Counted from the first letter of the stretch, positions 1-9,224 are shown. The stretch: 64,000 bases of DNA from Limnohabitans sp. Rim8 (GCA_945901045.1 CAMDKK010000001.1:1-64000), one strand, 5' to 3'. A program made the numbers and translations. Notes: generated by a model from the sequence alone, not told the origin.

Positions 1-178
1 GTTTTGTGAACATGAAGAAAAGTATACCAAAGCACGAGGCGCATTGCAACACATATTACCAACACAAATAGCAAACAATATTGCCACTACATAAAAATCA
101 GAAAATCAACTGTAAGTGCTTGATTTTATTGAAGTGGAACAGTCAAAAACTCAGTTTGGTGTCGAACTCGCGTGGCGA

Positions 179-547
179 TTAGGGCGGCAAGAAATGCAGC
201 CGCAAGTTCTCGGGTAAGGCGAAGGTCTTGCTCTTGTGCCAGCCCGCGCCATCGACCACCATGACAATGTTTTCCTCAGGATAGCGCTTGCCAATTTCGG
301 TGATGAACAGTTGCATGCACTCTGTGTTGACCAAGGGCAGCACCAGTGAATCGAATTTCCCGTCCAGAGGGGTGACAGCGCCGTAGGCATAGGTGTACTG
401 GTAGGTGAGCATGGCCTTGACCATCGGTCGCATGGGCCGACGTGCCCAGCAATAGCGCGTGTCGCTTATCCGCCCGAACCTGGCTTCATCCTGGAACATC
501 AGACGCATAGGCTTGATCTTGGCAAAGCTCTTTACGATCTCGTCCAA
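179..547 (-). pseudogene. IS630-family transposase, truncated catalytic part (orfB)
   Basis: This 122-residue frame overlaps the upstream transposase frame by 16 bases and carries two of the three DDE-motif acidic residues (the D in QDEARFGR and the D in VVDGAGWH). It ends at a TAA codon directly after LPP, where functional relatives continue with YSPELNPxE. The codons beyond the stop (SPREFDT) do not restore the missing glutamate region, so the catalytic domain is truncated and the enzyme should be inactive. Confidence 0.75.
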
Positions 548-1047
548 AGCGCTGGGGAGTTTTTTTTCCAGTCTTGCCTCGCTTCGGGGTCACCCTGCGG
601 ATGATGGGTGTCGGGGGCGAGCTTGCGCCAGCCGTGACGTGCCAGCATGCGGTACACGCTGGACAACGCCAAGGTCTTTCCCAGCTTGGCTTCGATGGCT
701 GGTTTGATCAGGGGGATGATGACAACACCACCCGTGGCGGCGTCAGGTAGAACTTGATCGAGAATTTGTCGCTCACGCGCGAGGTTGGTGTTGGCCCTGT
801 TGCGTAACTCGCGCTTGCTACGAGGCGCGAGCATCTCGCCGGCCGCCACCTTGCCAAAGCGCGTGCGCATGGTACAGGTGGCGCCACTGGAACGCCCAAT
901 GGCCAGCGCGGTCTGCTCGATGCTTAGCCCCAACGCCAGGGGCAGCAGGACCGACTGCGCCAGGCGCAGATCATCGGCAGTGCGCGCGGATTTCAACAGT
1001 TTGCGTGCGGCTTCTATATGCTCGACGCCGCTTGCAGTTCTGGCCAT
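532..1047 (-). CDS. IS630-family transposase, N-terminal part (orfA)
   Basis: The 171-residue product has the helix-turn-helix region of IS630 transposases in its first half and a winged-helix-like second part around residues 100-150. The frame ends just after a run of eight A residues (minus strand), where a -1 shift joins it to the catalytic part. Such A-runs are used for programmed -1 frameshifting in some IS630 members, so the break may be natural and not a mutation. It starts with ATG at 1047. Confidence 0.7.
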   Translation of the reverse strand: MARTASGVEHIEAARKLLKSARTADDLRLAQSVLLPLALGLSIEQTALAIGRSSGATCTMRTRFGKVAAGEMLAPRSKRELRNRANTNLARERQILDQVLPDAATGGVVIIPLIKPAIEAKLGKTLALSSVYRMLARHGWRKLAPDTHHPQGDPEARQDWKKNSPALWTRS

Positions 1048-1176
1048 GATTTTTTCTCCCTGAAAACTTGGCTATATTATTAATGTTTTTAATGCAAATT
1101 AGAATAAGTGAGTGTGCAGTTCGGTCTGAATGAATTGAAGTCGGCCACACGTTAAAATAAGTACTAAACACTTTCA

Positions 1177-1194
1177 GCACGGCCCTTGCCGTGC
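1177..1194 (+). promoter_or_regulatory. Perfect hairpin in the thrS leader
   Basis: GCACGGC and GCCGTGC form a perfect 7-bp stem with a CCTT loop, 18 nt upstream of the thrS start codon. No T-run follows, so it is not a classical terminator. In E. coli, thrS is autoregulated by ThrRS binding leader stem-loops upstream of the start; that role here is only inference, because the loop does not show an obvious threonine anticodon. Confidence 0.4.
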
Positions 1195-1212
1195 GCTTTA
1201 AATTGCAATTAC

Positions 1213-3132
1213 ATGGTTCAGATCACACTTCCCGACGGTTCATTGCGTGAGTTTCCCGGCCCCGTAACTGTGGCCGAAGTGGCTGCGTCGATTGGCGCCG
1301 GCTTGGCCAAGGCGGCTTTGGCCGGTTTAGTCAACGGCCAAGTGGTCGATACGAGCTATCAGATGACAGCCCATGCCGCTTTGGCCATCATCACCGCCAA
1401 GGACGAAGCCGGTTTGGAGGTGATCCGCCACTCCACCGCGCACTTGTTGGCTTATGCGGTGAAAGATTTGTTCCCTGCAGCACAGGTCACCATCGGCCCC
1501 GTGATTGAAAATGGCTTTTATTACGACTTTGCCCATAGCCGACCCTTCACGCCCGAAGATTTGGTTGCCATTGAAAAGCGCATGAGCGAATTGGCTAACA
1601 AAGACGAGCCAATTGTTCGACGTGTTTTGCCGCGTGACGATGCCGTGGCCTATTTCAAAGGCATGGGCGAGCACTACAAGGCAGAAATCATTGCCAGTAT
1701 TCCGGCAGATCAAGACGTCAGTCTGTATCGCGAAGGTGCTTTTGAAGATCTGTGCCGTGGCCCCCACGTACCCAGCACCGGCAAGCTTAGGCATTTCAAG
1801 TTAATGAAGGTCGCCGGCGCTTACTGGCGTGGTGACAGCAAAAACGAAATGCTCCAGCGCGTGTATGGCACCGCTTGGGCCAGCAAAGACGATTTGCAAC
1901 AGTACTTGACCCGCTTGGAAGAAGCCGAAAAGCGCGATCACCGCAAGCTCGGCCGTGAGCTGGACTTGTTCCACATTGATGAGCATTCGCCTGGCACCGT
2001 GTTTTGGCACCCCAAGGGCTGGACCGTTTGGCAAGAGGTGGAGCAGTACATGCGCCGCGTTTACCGAGATAACGGTTACCTGGAAGTCAAAGGCCCGCAA
2101 ATTCTGGACAAAGGTCTGTGGGAAAAAACCGGCCACTGGGACAAGTACCGCGAAAACATGTTCGTCACCGAGTCGGAAAAGCGCGATTACGCGCTCAAGC
2201 CAATGAACTGCCCGGGCCACATCCTTATTTTCAATCAGGGCCTCAAGAGCTACCGCGACTTGCCTCTTCGCTATGGAGAGTTTGGTCAATGTCACCGCAA
2301 CGAACCTACGGGTGGCCTGCACGGCATCATGCGTGTACGCGGCTTTACGCAAGACGATGGCCATATTTTCTGCACCGAAGCACAGATATTGGCCGAGTGC
2401 GTGAACTACACAGCACTTTTGCAAAAGGTCTATGCAGACTTTGGCTTTTCCGACATCATCTACAAAGTGGCCACACGACCTGAGCAGCGGATCGGCTCTG
2501 ATGAAAGCTGGGAACGTGCCGAGTTGGCCTTGATTGAAAGCCTGAAGGCTTCTGGCTGTAACTACATCATTTCACCTGGCGATGGCGCCTTTTATGGCCC
2601 CAAGATTGAATACACCCTCAAGGATGCGATCGGCCGACAATGGCAGTGCGGCACTATCCAGGTTGATTTCTCCATGCCCGAGCGCTTGGACGCAGAGTAT
2701 GTCGGGGAAGATGGTGCGCGTCACCGACCGGTGATGTTGCACCGCGCGATCGTGGGCAGTTTGGAGCGTTTTATCGGTATTTTGATTGAACAGCACTCGG
2801 GTGCTTTGCCAGTTTGGTTGGCCCCAGTGCAGGTCGATGTGCTCAACATCACCGATGCGCAGTCCGATTATTGTCGTGAAATCGCCGAAAAACTGCAAAA
2901 ATCAGTGACAAATCAAGGCCTTAGAGTCAGCTTGGACCTGCGCAATGAGAAAATCACGTATAAAATACGAGAGCATTCATTGCAAAAGCCACCTTACATC
3001 CTTGTCGCAGGCGACAAGGAAAAAGTGGCAGGTACCGTCGCTGTGCGCGCCCGGGGAAATATTGACCTCGGTGTGATGTCGATTGAAGCGTTCATTGAAC
3101 GCATCACTTCCGACATTGCTTCTAAAGTTTAA
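1213..3132 (+). CDS. thrS: Threonyl-tRNA synthetase
   Basis: Class II aminoacyl-tRNA synthetase that charges tRNA-Thr in the cytoplasm. The 639-residue product matches the usual length. It has an N-terminal TGS domain (about 1-65), an editing domain (about 70-220, with the HSTAHLLA block), the class II catalytic core (about 240-530) and a C-terminal anticodon-binding domain. Zinc ligands are visible as the Cys of MNCPGH, the His of DDGHIFC and the His of VMLHRA; motif 2 is seen around the CHRNEP block. I prefer the ATG at 1213 (VQITLPDGS follows) because homologues begin there, although the frame is open nine codons further upstream. It heads a translation block with infC, rpmI and rplT. Confidence 0.97.
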   Translation: MVQITLPDGSLREFPGPVTVAEVAASIGAGLAKAALAGLVNGQVVDTSYQMTAHAALAIITAKDEAGLEVIRHSTAHLLAYAVKDLFPAAQVTIGPVIENGFYYDFAHSRPFTPEDLVAIEKRMSELANKDEPIVRRVLPRDDAVAYFKGMGEHYKAEIIASIPADQDVSLYREGAFEDLCRGPHVPSTGKLRHFKLMKVAGAYWRGDSKNEMLQRVYGTAWASKDDLQQYLTRLEEAEKRDHRKLGRELDLFHIDEHSPGTVFWHPKGWTVWQEVEQYMRRVYRDNGYLEVKGPQILDKGLWEKTGHWDKYRENMFVTESEKRDYALKPMNCPGHILIFNQGLKSYRDLPLRYGEFGQCHRNEPTGGLHGIMRVRGFTQDDGHIFCTEAQILAECVNYTALLQKVYADFGFSDIIYKVATRPEQRIGSDESWERAELALIESLKASGCNYIISPGDGAFYGPKIEYTLKDAIGRQWQCGTIQVDFSMPERLDAEYVGEDGARHRPVMLHRAIVGSLERFIGILIEQHSGALPVWLAPVQVDVLNITDAQSDYCREIAEKLQKSVTNQGLRVSLDLRNEKITYKIREHSLQKPPYILVAGDKEKVAGTVAVRARGNIDLGVMSIEAFIERITSDIASKV

Positions 3133-3232
3133 AATCCTTTACCTTTGTGGTTTGTTTTTTTAAGCTTTAGCTCGCGAGAGCAGGTCGGTTTGACTGTTTC
3201 TAACAGTCTCTAATTAGTAAAGGATTTGAGCC
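3132..3232 (+). promoter_or_regulatory. Structured thrS-infC intergenic leader covering the infC ribosome binding site
   Basis: AAATCCTTTAC at 3132-3142 is the exact reverse complement of GTAAAGGATTT at 3217-3227, which contains the infC Shine-Dalgarno (AAAGGA). Between the arms are two local hairpins: GCTC-GCGA-GAGC at about 3169-3180 and GACTGT-TTCTA-ACAGTC at about 3192-3208. The outer 11-bp pairing would hide the infC ribosome binding site. That this controls IF3 synthesis is inference. Confidence 0.6.
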
Positions 3233-3832
3233 ATCGCTACCGAATTTCGTGATCGTCGCCAGCGCGAAGAGCGCAAACATCGCCTGAACCGTGAAATCAG
3301 CTTTCCCGAGGTTCGCCTCTCGGGTCCCGACAACGAGCCCATGGGCATCGTGTCATTGTCTGAAGCGCTTCGAATGGCTGGTGAGCTGGACGTGGACTTG
3401 GTTGAAATTGCTGCCACAGCGAACCCCCCGGTTTGCCGCTTGATGGATTACGGCAAGTTCAAATACCAAGAACAAAAACGTGCTGCTGAAGCCAAAGCCA
3501 AGCAGACGGTCATTGAGATCAAGGAAGTTAAATTCCGCCCTGGTACCGATGATGGTGACTACAACATCAAGATGCGTAACATCAAGCGGTTTTTGGCCGA
3601 TGGTGACAAATGCAAGATCACTTTGAGATTCCGTGGCCGTGAAATTACGCACCAAGAAATCGGCATGGCTTTGCTCCAACGCATTCGCGATGAGTTGGTG
3701 GATTTGATCGTTGTGGAGCAGTTTCCTAAGTTGGAAGGCCGCCAAATGATCATGATGATCGCGCCGGGACGTAAAAAGCTGGCAGGTAAAACAGCCTCAG
3801 AAACTGCGCCAGCAGTGGCTGTGGAGTCTTGA
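3233..3832 (+). CDS. infC: Translation initiation factor IF-3, ATC start codon
   Basis: IF-3 binds the 30S subunit, prevents premature 50S joining and checks the start codon. The 199-residue product has the IF3 N-domain (about 10-85), a lysine/glutamate-rich linker ([14 protein letters not shown]) and the C-domain (about 95-185). The nearest ATG, at 3341, would delete the first 36 residues of the N-domain. An upstream in-frame ATC at 3233 gives the conserved start ATEFRDRRQ and lies 9 nt after the Shine-Dalgarno AAAGGA. Rare AUU/AUC/AUA starts are the known basis of IF3 autoregulation, since IF3 discriminates against them. Followed by rpmI and rplT. Confidence 0.93.
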   Translation: MATEFRDRRQREERKHRLNREISFPEVRLSGPDNEPMGIVSLSEALRMAGELDVDLVEIAATANPPVCRLMDYGKFKYQEQKRAAEAKAKQTVIEIKEVKFRPGTDDGDYNIKMRNIKRFLADGDKCKITLRFRGREITHQEIGMALLQRIRDELVDLIVVEQFPKLEGRQMIMMIAPGRKKLAGKTASETAPAVAVES

Positions 3833-3875
3833 ACGATCAAGGTTTGTGAAAGGCCGCAAGTTCTTTCCAAAATAA

Positions 3876-3895
3876 CAGTTCACTTCGGTGAATTG
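3876..3895 (+). promoter_or_regulatory. UUCG-tetraloop hairpin between infC and rpmI
   Basis: CAGTTCAC and GTGAATTG pair over 8 bp (one G-T pair) around a TTCG loop. It sits in the 142-nt infC-rpmI spacer. In E. coli, L20 represses rpmI-rplT by binding mRNA structure upstream of rpmI; this hairpin could belong to a comparable structure, but that is inference. No T-run follows immediately, so a terminator is less likely. Confidence 0.45.
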
Positions 3896-3974
3896 TTGAA
3901 AAAAGTGGCTCGGGGCCAACAAGGCTGCAAGGAGTTTGCAGACGCCTCACGAGCACAAGTAAAGGAGCATGAAT

Positions 3975-4178
3975 ATGCCCAAAATGAAGACCAAGAGCAG
4001 CGCTAAAAAGCGTTTTCGCGTTCGTCCAGGTGGTACCGTTAAACGCGGGCAAGCCTTCAAACGTCACATTCTGACCAAGAAGACTACCAAGAACAAACGT
4101 CACCTGCGTGGCTCAACAAGCGTGCATGAGACCAACATGGGTCACATGGCACAAATGCTGCCATCTGCTGGCCTGTAA
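3975..4178 (+). CDS. rpmI: 50S ribosomal protein L35
   Basis: A 67-residue, very basic protein of the large ribosomal subunit with the typical start [13 protein letters not shown] and the HILTKK block. Two ATG codons are close together (3969 and 3975). The second is chosen because mature L35 begins PKMKT and the Shine-Dalgarno AAAGGAG (3960-3966) is better spaced for it. It lies 26 nt before rplT and is surely co-transcribed with it. Confidence 0.96.
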   Translation: MPKMKTKSSAKKRFRVRPGGTVKRGQAFKRHILTKKTTKNKRHLRGSTSVHETNMGHMAQMLPSAGL

Positions 4179-4204
4179 TTCACTGACGATCAAGGAGAAC
4201 ACAC

Positions 4205-4567
4205 ATGCCTCGCGTTAAACGTGGTGTAACGGCACGCGCCCGTCACAAAAAAGTCCTGGCCCTGGCCAAAGGTTTCCGCGGTCGCCGCGGTAATGTCTTC
4301 CGTATCGCTAAACAAGCGGTGATGAAGGCGGGTCAGTATGCATACCGTGACCGTCGCGCCAAAAAGCGCGTCTTTCGTCAGTTGTGGATTGCCCGTATCA
4401 ACGCTGCTGCGCGTGAATGCGGTATGACCTACAGCCAATTTGCCAACGGCCTTAAAAAGGCTGCTATCGAAATCGACCGTAAAGTGTTGGCGGATATCGC
4501 CGTGCACGATAAGGCTGCTTTTGCTGGCATCGTGAATCAAGTAAAAGCCACACTGGCCGCCGCTTGA
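4205..4567 (+). CDS. rplT: 50S ribosomal protein L20
   Basis: A 120-residue basic 23S rRNA-binding protein needed early in 50S assembly; in other bacteria it also represses its own operon. The start MPRVKRGV, the block [14 protein letters not shown] and the C-terminal half with [11 protein letters not shown] are diagnostic. A strong AAGGAGAA ribosome binding site precedes the ATG. A terminator follows, separating the IF3-L35-L20 genes from pheST. Confidence 0.97.
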   Translation: MPRVKRGVTARARHKKVLALAKGFRGRRGNVFRIAKQAVMKAGQYAYRDRRAKKRVFRQLWIARINAAARECGMTYSQFANGLKKAAIEIDRKVLADIAVHDKAAFAGIVNQVKATLAAA

Positions 4568-4616
4568 ATTCACGAGCGACAGGGGCTCTTTAGCCCTCGT
4601 TTCGCGCAGTAAATAA

Positions 4617-4654
4617 AAGGGGTTGAGGCTTGCGAAGGCTTCAATCCTTTTTTT
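4617..4654 (+). terminator. Intrinsic terminator or attenuator between rplT and pheS
   Basis: A 15-bp stem with several G-T pairs runs from 4617-4631 to 4636-4650 around a GCGA loop and is followed by a run of T. A second hairpin (GGGCT at 4583-4587 with AGCCC at 4592-4596) lies just upstream. It can end the rplT transcript. Whether it is also an attenuator for pheST, as in enterobacteria, is not certain. Confidence 0.75.
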
Positions 4655-4704
4655 ATTTCGAACTCCCTTTTTGAGCTTTGATCAGCTCTTTGAAAAGCAC
4701 CCTT

Positions 4705-5742
4705 ATGAACGAGTTGGACACCCTTGTTGTCAGCGCCCGCCAAAGCTTTGCGCAGGCCCAAACCCCTGCTGACCTTGAGAACGTCAAAGCCCTTTACATG
4801 GGTAAATCCGGCCGCATCACCGAGATGATGAAGGGCATGGCGGCATTGAGCGTGGACGAGAAAAAAACACTTGGCGCCGCCATCAACTTGGCCAAACAAG
4901 CCATTGAAGGCGCGTTGATCGAACGCCGCCAAGGCTTGCAGGACGCCGAGTTGCAAAGCCAGCTCAAAGCAGAAGCACTGGACGTCACCTTGCCTGGTCG
5001 TTTGCGTGGACAAGGTGGCTTGCATCCCGTGTCCATCACATTGGAGCGCATAGAACAAATTTTTGGCTCCATGGGCTTTGAAGTCGCGCAAGGCCCTGAG
5101 ATCGAAACCGATTGGTTTAACTTTACGGCGCTGAATACGCCCGAAGACCACCCAGCCCGCTCCATGCACGACACCTTTTACGTCGAAGGCGGCTACTTGT
5201 TGCGCACCCACACAAGCCCGATGCAAATCCGCCATGCGGTGCAGCACGTTAAGCGTTACCGCAACCAACTCGATGCCGGTCAAGGCATGCCAGAAATTCG
5301 AGTGATTGCCCCTGGCCGCACCTACCGCGTGGACAGCGATGCCACCCACTCGCCCATGTTCCATCAATGCGAAGGCCTTTGGATCGGCGAGAACATGAGC
5401 TTCAAAGACTTGAAATTCGTGTTCACTGATTTTTGCCGCACCTTCTTTGAAAGCGACGATCTGGTTCTGCGCTTTCGGCCCAGCTTTTTCCCTTTCACTG
5501 AGCCCAGCGCCGAGATCGACATCCAGTTCCAAGCGGGCCCCTTGGCGGGCCGCTGGCTCGAAGTGGCTGGCTCCGGTCAGGTGCATCCGAACGTGGTGCG
5601 CAACATGGGACTGGACCCCGAGCGCTTCATTGGCTTCGCCTTTGGCATGGGGCCAGACCGTCTGACTATGCTGCGCTATGGCGTGAACGATTTGCGTTTG
5701 TTCTTTGATGGCGATATTCGCTTCCTGAGTCAATTCCAGTAA
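4705..5742 (+). CDS. pheS: Phenylalanyl-tRNA synthetase alpha subunit
   Basis: Catalytic subunit of the alpha2-beta2 enzyme that charges tRNA-Phe. The 345-residue product has an N-terminal coiled-coil arm (about 1-95) and the class II core. Motif 2 is around [10 protein letters not shown] and motif 3 around [17 protein letters not shown]; the [12 protein letters not shown] block contributes to the Phe pocket. The ATG at 4705 matches homologues; the frame is open upstream only through TTG codons. pheT follows after 58 nt. Confidence 0.97.
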   Translation: MNELDTLVVSARQSFAQAQTPADLENVKALYMGKSGRITEMMKGMAALSVDEKKTLGAAINLAKQAIEGALIERRQGLQDAELQSQLKAEALDVTLPGRLRGQGGLHPVSITLERIEQIFGSMGFEVAQGPEIETDWFNFTALNTPEDHPARSMHDTFYVEGGYLLRTHTSPMQIRHAVQHVKRYRNQLDAGQGMPEIRVIAPGRTYRVDSDATHSPMFHQCEGLWIGENMSFKDLKFVFTDFCRTFFESDDLVLRFRPSFFPFTEPSAEIDIQFQAGPLAGRWLEVAGSGQVHPNVVRNMGLDPERFIGFAFGMGPDRLTMLRYGVNDLRLFFDGDIRFLSQFQ

Positions 5743-5800
5743 AGCAACCCGCCCCTTACATTCCTGCGCAAATGACCGAGCAAATTACCGAGTAGAGACC

Positions 5801-8236
5801 ATGCAATTTCCTGAATCCTGGTTGCGCGAATTCTGCAACCCACCACTCACCACCCAGCAACTGGCTGACACCTTGACTATGGCCGGTTTGGAGGTAGAAG
5901 AACTTGAGCCTGTGGCACCGCCGTTCACCCACATCGTCGTGGGCGAGATCAAAGAAGCGGTTCAACACCCCAATGCCGATCGCCTGCGCGTGTGCCAGGT
6001 CGACGTCGGTCAGGGCAGCTTGCTCAACATTGTTTGTGGCGCGCCCAATGCCCGAGTGGGTATCCGCATTCCATGCGCCATGGTCGGCGCCGAGTTGCCA
6101 CCGGGCGAAGACGGCAAACCCTTTGTCATCAAGGTTGGTAAGCTGCGCGGTGTCGAAAGCCAAGGCATGCTGTGCTCGGCCAAAGAATTGCAAATTGCCG
6201 ATGACCACGGTGGTCTGTTGGAACTGCCCGTTGACGCGCCCTTGGGCCAGAACATTCGCCAGTACTTGAACCTCGACGACACGCTGTTTACCCTCAAACT
6301 CACGCCCAACCTGGCGCATTGCTTGAGTGTGTACGGTATCGCCCGCGAGGTGTCGGCTTTGACCGGTGCGCCGCTGCAAGAGGTCGCATTTCCAGCAGTT
6401 CAAGCGACCGTGGCCGATAGCCTGCCTGCCAAAATAGAAGCCCCCGATTTGTGCGGTCGCTTCAGTGGTCGAGTGCTCAAGGGAGTGAACCCCAAAGCCA
6501 CCACCCCTTCCTGGATGGTGGACCGTCTGGCCCGCTGTGGCCAGCGCAGTGTCAGCCCTCTGGTTGATATATCTAACTATGTGATGTTCGAGTTCGGTCG
6601 CCCCTCGCATATTTTTGACCTCGACAAAATCCATGGTGGCCTGCACGTGCGCTGGGGTCGTGAGGGCGAGCAACTCAAGCTGCTCAACGGCAACACAGTC
6701 ACCGTCGACAGCAAAGTGGGCGTGATTGCCGACGATAACCAGGTTGAATCCCTCGCTGGCATCATGGGCGGTAACGCCACAGCCGTGTCGGATGACACAC
6801 AAAACATCTACATCGAAGCCGCATTCTGGTGGCCAAATGCTATTGTTGGTCGTTCACGCCGCTATAACTTTTCGACCGATGCAGGTCATCGCTTTGAACG
6901 TGGCGTGGACCCACAACAAACCGTTGAGCACATCGAACGAATTACCCAGTTAGTGATCGACATTTGCGGCACCCCGCAAACGCAAGTTGGTCCCATTGAC
7001 GACCAAATCGTCAACCTGCCGGTGCACCCGCCTGTGACGCTGCGCGTGGCCCGAGCGGTCAAAGTCATTGGCATGCAGCTCACGCAAAAACAATGCGCCG
7101 ACGCTCTGCGTGGTCTGGGCTTTGCTGTAATCGAAGGCGAAGGCAGCGTCACGGTAAACCCATCTAGTTGGCGCTTCGATTTGCAAATCGAAGAAGATCT
7201 GATCGAAGAAATCGCCCGCATGGTGGGCTACAACAACCTGCCGACCACTCCTCCATTGGCACCCATCACCGCCAAGATTCGCGCCGAACAACACCGCAGT
7301 CCCTTTGCTGTGCGCCGCAGCTTGGCGGGTCTGGGTTACCAAGAGACCATCAACTTCAGCTTTGTCGAAGAAAGCTGGGAAAACCAATTGGCGGGCAACG
7401 CTCACCCCATTCGACTGCTCAATCCGATCGCCAGCCAAATGAGTGTGATGCGCTCGAGCTTGATCGGCTCCCTGCTGCAGGTCGTCAAGTTCAATTCCGA
7501 CCGCAAGGCCGATCGCGTACGCGTCTTCGAGTTGGGTCGGGTGTTTCTGCGTGACGACAGCGTGCGAGACACAGACACCACCGTCAAAGGCTTTCATCAG
7601 CCTGTGCGCGTGGCGGCGATGGCCTGGGGCCCGGTTGAGCCCGTTGGCTGGAGCGGCAAATCGCGCAATGTAGATTTTTATGATGTCAAAGCCGATGTGC
7701 AAGCGATGTTGGCCCCCGTCCAAGCCAAATTTCAAGCCGCAGAGCACCCTGCACTGCACCCTGGTCGAAGTGCCCGGGTTGAGATCAACGGTCAAGTCGT
7801 GGGCTTTATCGGCGAGTTACACCCCCGTTGGCGTCAGGGCTGGGAATTGGCCAGTGCACCTGTCGTTTTTGAACTCGATCTTGACGCTGTCTTGCGAAGG
7901 CCTGTGCCCATGGCGCAAGCTGTACCACGCTATCAAGCTGTCGAGCGTGATGTTGCTATCATCGTGGCCGAAAAAGTAAACCACGCTGAGCTCATGGCGG
8001 CAGTCTGGTCGGCACCCAGTCAAGGTCTTCTGCGCGACGCTGTTTTGTTCGATGTCTACCGGCCTCAACCCGATAAGCCTTCTGCAGGCGGTTTGAATGA
8101 AGGCGAAAAAAGCATGGCTGTGCGCTTGACCCTGAACAGCGATGAAGCGACACTGACTGAAGCCCAAATCGAAGCTGTCATGACAGCGCAAATTACGCAA
8201 CTGACTGATCAGTTGGCTGCGCGCTTGCGTGGTTGA
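5801..8236 (+). CDS. pheT: Phenylalanyl-tRNA synthetase beta subunit
   Basis: An 811-residue structural, editing and tRNA-binding subunit, close to the family length of about 800. Domains in order: N-terminal B1 and tRNA-binding EMAP-like domain (about 40-150, with HPNADRLRVCQVD), B3/B4 editing region (about 210-370), B5 (about 400-475), the inactive class II-like core and a C-terminal ferredoxin-fold anticodon-binding domain (about 715-810, ending TDQLAARLRG). It is co-transcribed with pheS and followed after 27 nt by ihfA. Confidence 0.97.
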   Translation: MQFPESWLREFCNPPLTTQQLADTLTMAGLEVEELEPVAPPFTHIVVGEIKEAVQHPNADRLRVCQVDVGQGSLLNIVCGAPNARVGIRIPCAMVGAELPPGEDGKPFVIKVGKLRGVESQGMLCSAKELQIADDHGGLLELPVDAPLGQNIRQYLNLDDTLFTLKLTPNLAHCLSVYGIAREVSALTGAPLQEVAFPAVQATVADSLPAKIEAPDLCGRFSGRVLKGVNPKATTPSWMVDRLARCGQRSVSPLVDISNYVMFEFGRPSHIFDLDKIHGGLHVRWGREGEQLKLLNGNTVTVDSKVGVIADDNQVESLAGIMGGNATAVSDDTQNIYIEAAFWWPNAIVGRSRRYNFSTDAGHRFERGVDPQQTVEHIERITQLVIDICGTPQTQVGPIDDQIVNLPVHPPVTLRVARAVKVIGMQLTQKQCADALRGLGFAVIEGEGSVTVNPSSWRFDLQIEEDLIEEIARMVGYNNLPTTPPLAPITAKIRAEQHRSPFAVRRSLAGLGYQETINFSFVEESWENQLAGNAHPIRLLNPIASQMSVMRSSLIGSLLQVVKFNSDRKADRVRVFELGRVFLRDDSVRDTDTTVKGFHQPVRVAAMAWGPVEPVGWSGKSRNVDFYDVKADVQAMLAPVQAKFQAAEHPALHPGRSARVEINGQVVGFIGELHPRWRQGWELASAPVVFELDLDAVLRRPVPMAQAVPRYQAVERDVAIIVAEKVNHAELMAAVWSAPSQGLLRDAVLFDVYRPQPDKPSAGGLNEGEKSMAVRLTLNSDEATLTEAQIEAVMTAQITQLTDQLAARLRG

Positions 8237-8263
8237 ATGGCCTTGAGTCTTTGAAAGAACAGC

Positions 8264-8599
8264 ATGGACTTTTCTGTTGAAAGTATGGAAACACCTGCGC
8301 TGACCAAGGCGCATCTGTCCGATTTACTCTATGAGAAAATCGGCTTGAACAAACGCGAATCGAAAGACATGGTCGATGCTTTCTTTGATCTGATATCGCA
8401 AAGTCTGGTGCAGGGGACTGACGTCAAAATTTCTGGTTTTGGAAATTTCCAGATCCGTACCAAAGCACCTCGGCCGGGTCGCAATCCACGTACTGGCGAG
8501 CTGATTCCCATTCAGGCACGCAGCGTGGCTACCTTTCACGCCAGCCTCAAACTCAAGGCGCAGATACAGGGAGACTCCGTTGAGGGTCTTGAGCCTTGA
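8264..8599 (+). CDS. ihfA: Integration host factor subunit alpha
   Basis: DNA-bending HU/IHF-family protein that works as a heterodimer with IhfB in recombination, replication and transcription. It has 111 residues with the family core: LSDLLYEKIGLNKRE at the start, GFGNFQIR in the beta arm base and RPGRNPRTGE in the DNA-intercalating arm. The position downstream of pheT is the classical one. The start is uncertain between ATG 8264 and ATG 8285; the first gives a short N-terminal extension and has a GAAAG sequence 8 nt upstream. Confidence 0.95.
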   Translation: MDFSVESMETPALTKAHLSDLLYEKIGLNKRESKDMVDAFFDLISQSLVQGTDVKISGFGNFQIRTKAPRPGRNPRTGELIPIQARSVATFHASLKLKAQIQGDSVEGLEP

Positions 8600-8721
8600 G
8601 CATGTTGGGATACGCCGTTATGCATTATTGCGTTCAATTGTTTTACATTAAAAATTACACTGGACGAAGATAGCTCTGTTGGAGTAAGCTTAAAAGTTAT
8701 TCACGCAAGTTACTGATTCCA

Positions 8722-9192
8722 ATGGAGAAGTTACTCCCGCCCATACCCGCTAAACGCTACTTCACAATCGGTGAAGTTGGCGAGTTGTGTGACGTTAAGC
8801 CGCATGTGCTTCGGTACTGGGAGCAGGAGTTCACGCAGCTGCGTCCCGTCAAGCGACGCGGCAATCGCCGCTATTACCAACACCACGAGGTGCTGATGAT
8901 TCGGCGCATCTCGGACCTCTTGTATTCGCAAGGCTTCACGATCAGTGGGGCCCGCAATCAACTTCAAGAACTTCTGCAATCGCAAAAAGAGGACCGTAAA
9001 AACGGTCAAACCACCGTTGACGATCTGGAAATACCAGCCAATGAAGAGCACTGTCCAGAGCCAAACGAGATGCGCCCCTTGGGCGCAGACTTCTCGAGGC
9101 AAATCAGCTTTCAAGGCAGTCAAATGTCTGATTCGGAATGGGGCAGTCTGCGCAGAGAATTGTTTGAAATCCGAGAGCTTTTGGCTCTTTAA
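8722..9192 (+). CDS. MerR-family transcriptional regulator
   Basis: A 156-residue protein with an N-terminal MerR helix-turn-helix (about 13-80): YFTIGEVGELCDVKPHVLRYWE, then a wing with NRRYYQ. The C-terminal part lacks the cysteine cluster of metal-sensing MerR proteins and ends in a leucine/glutamate-rich helix, so the effector is unknown. A MerR gene directly behind ihfA is a conserved arrangement in proteobacteria. It has its own 122-nt upstream spacer. Confidence 0.9.
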   Translation: MEKLLPPIPAKRYFTIGEVGELCDVKPHVLRYWEQEFTQLRPVKRRGNRRYYQHHEVLMIRRISDLLYSQGFTISGARNQLQELLQSQKEDRKNGQTTVDDLEIPANEEHCPEPNEMRPLGADFSRQISFQGSQMSDSEWGSLRRELFEIRELLAL

Positions 9193-9207
9193 GCGTTCAA
9201 GGCAGGC

Positions 9208-9213
9208 TATAAT
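9208..9213 (+). promoter_or_regulatory. -10 box of the tRNA-Pro gene
   Basis: A perfect TATAAT lies 12 nt upstream of the tRNA, just after the MerR stop codon. The -35 region (around 9181-9190, TTGGCTCTTT) is weak, so the exact -35 hexamer is not assigned. Confidence 0.55.
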
Positions 9214-9224
9214 TTAAAGCTTGT

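Larger units (their letters stand above)
179..1047 (-). mobile_element. IS630-family insertion sequence remnant
   Basis: Two overlapping minus-strand reading frames together give an IS630/Tc1-mariner-type transposase: an N-terminal helix-turn-helix part (532-1047) and a DDE catalytic part (179-547). The second part carries the FQDEARFGR block and the VVDGAGWHKS block typical of IS630 enzymes. The frame then stops at LPP where the family normally continues YSPELNP and the third catalytic acidic residue, because the tyrosine codon is TAA and the sequence beyond it no longer resembles the family. I could not find convincing terminal inverted repeats, so the true ends are not defined. The element lies just upstream of thrS and is probably immobile by itself. 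Confidence 0.8.

Noticed and set aside
3149..3160. T-run behind thrS as a terminator
   Set aside because: No stable hairpin directly precedes it; the only strong stem in the spacer is the long-range repeat that covers the infC ribosome binding site.
3190..3216. TTGACT and TAATTA as an infC promoter
   Set aside because: The spacing of 15 nt is short and the boxes overlap the hairpin arm; too weak to assign.
4570..5733. Long open minus-strand frame opposite pheS
   Set aside because: It is a shadow of the real pheS gene; no family resemblance and no start signals.
5756..6802. Long open minus-strand frame opposite pheT
   Set aside because: It is the mirror of high-GC third codon positions in pheT; composition is not protein-like.
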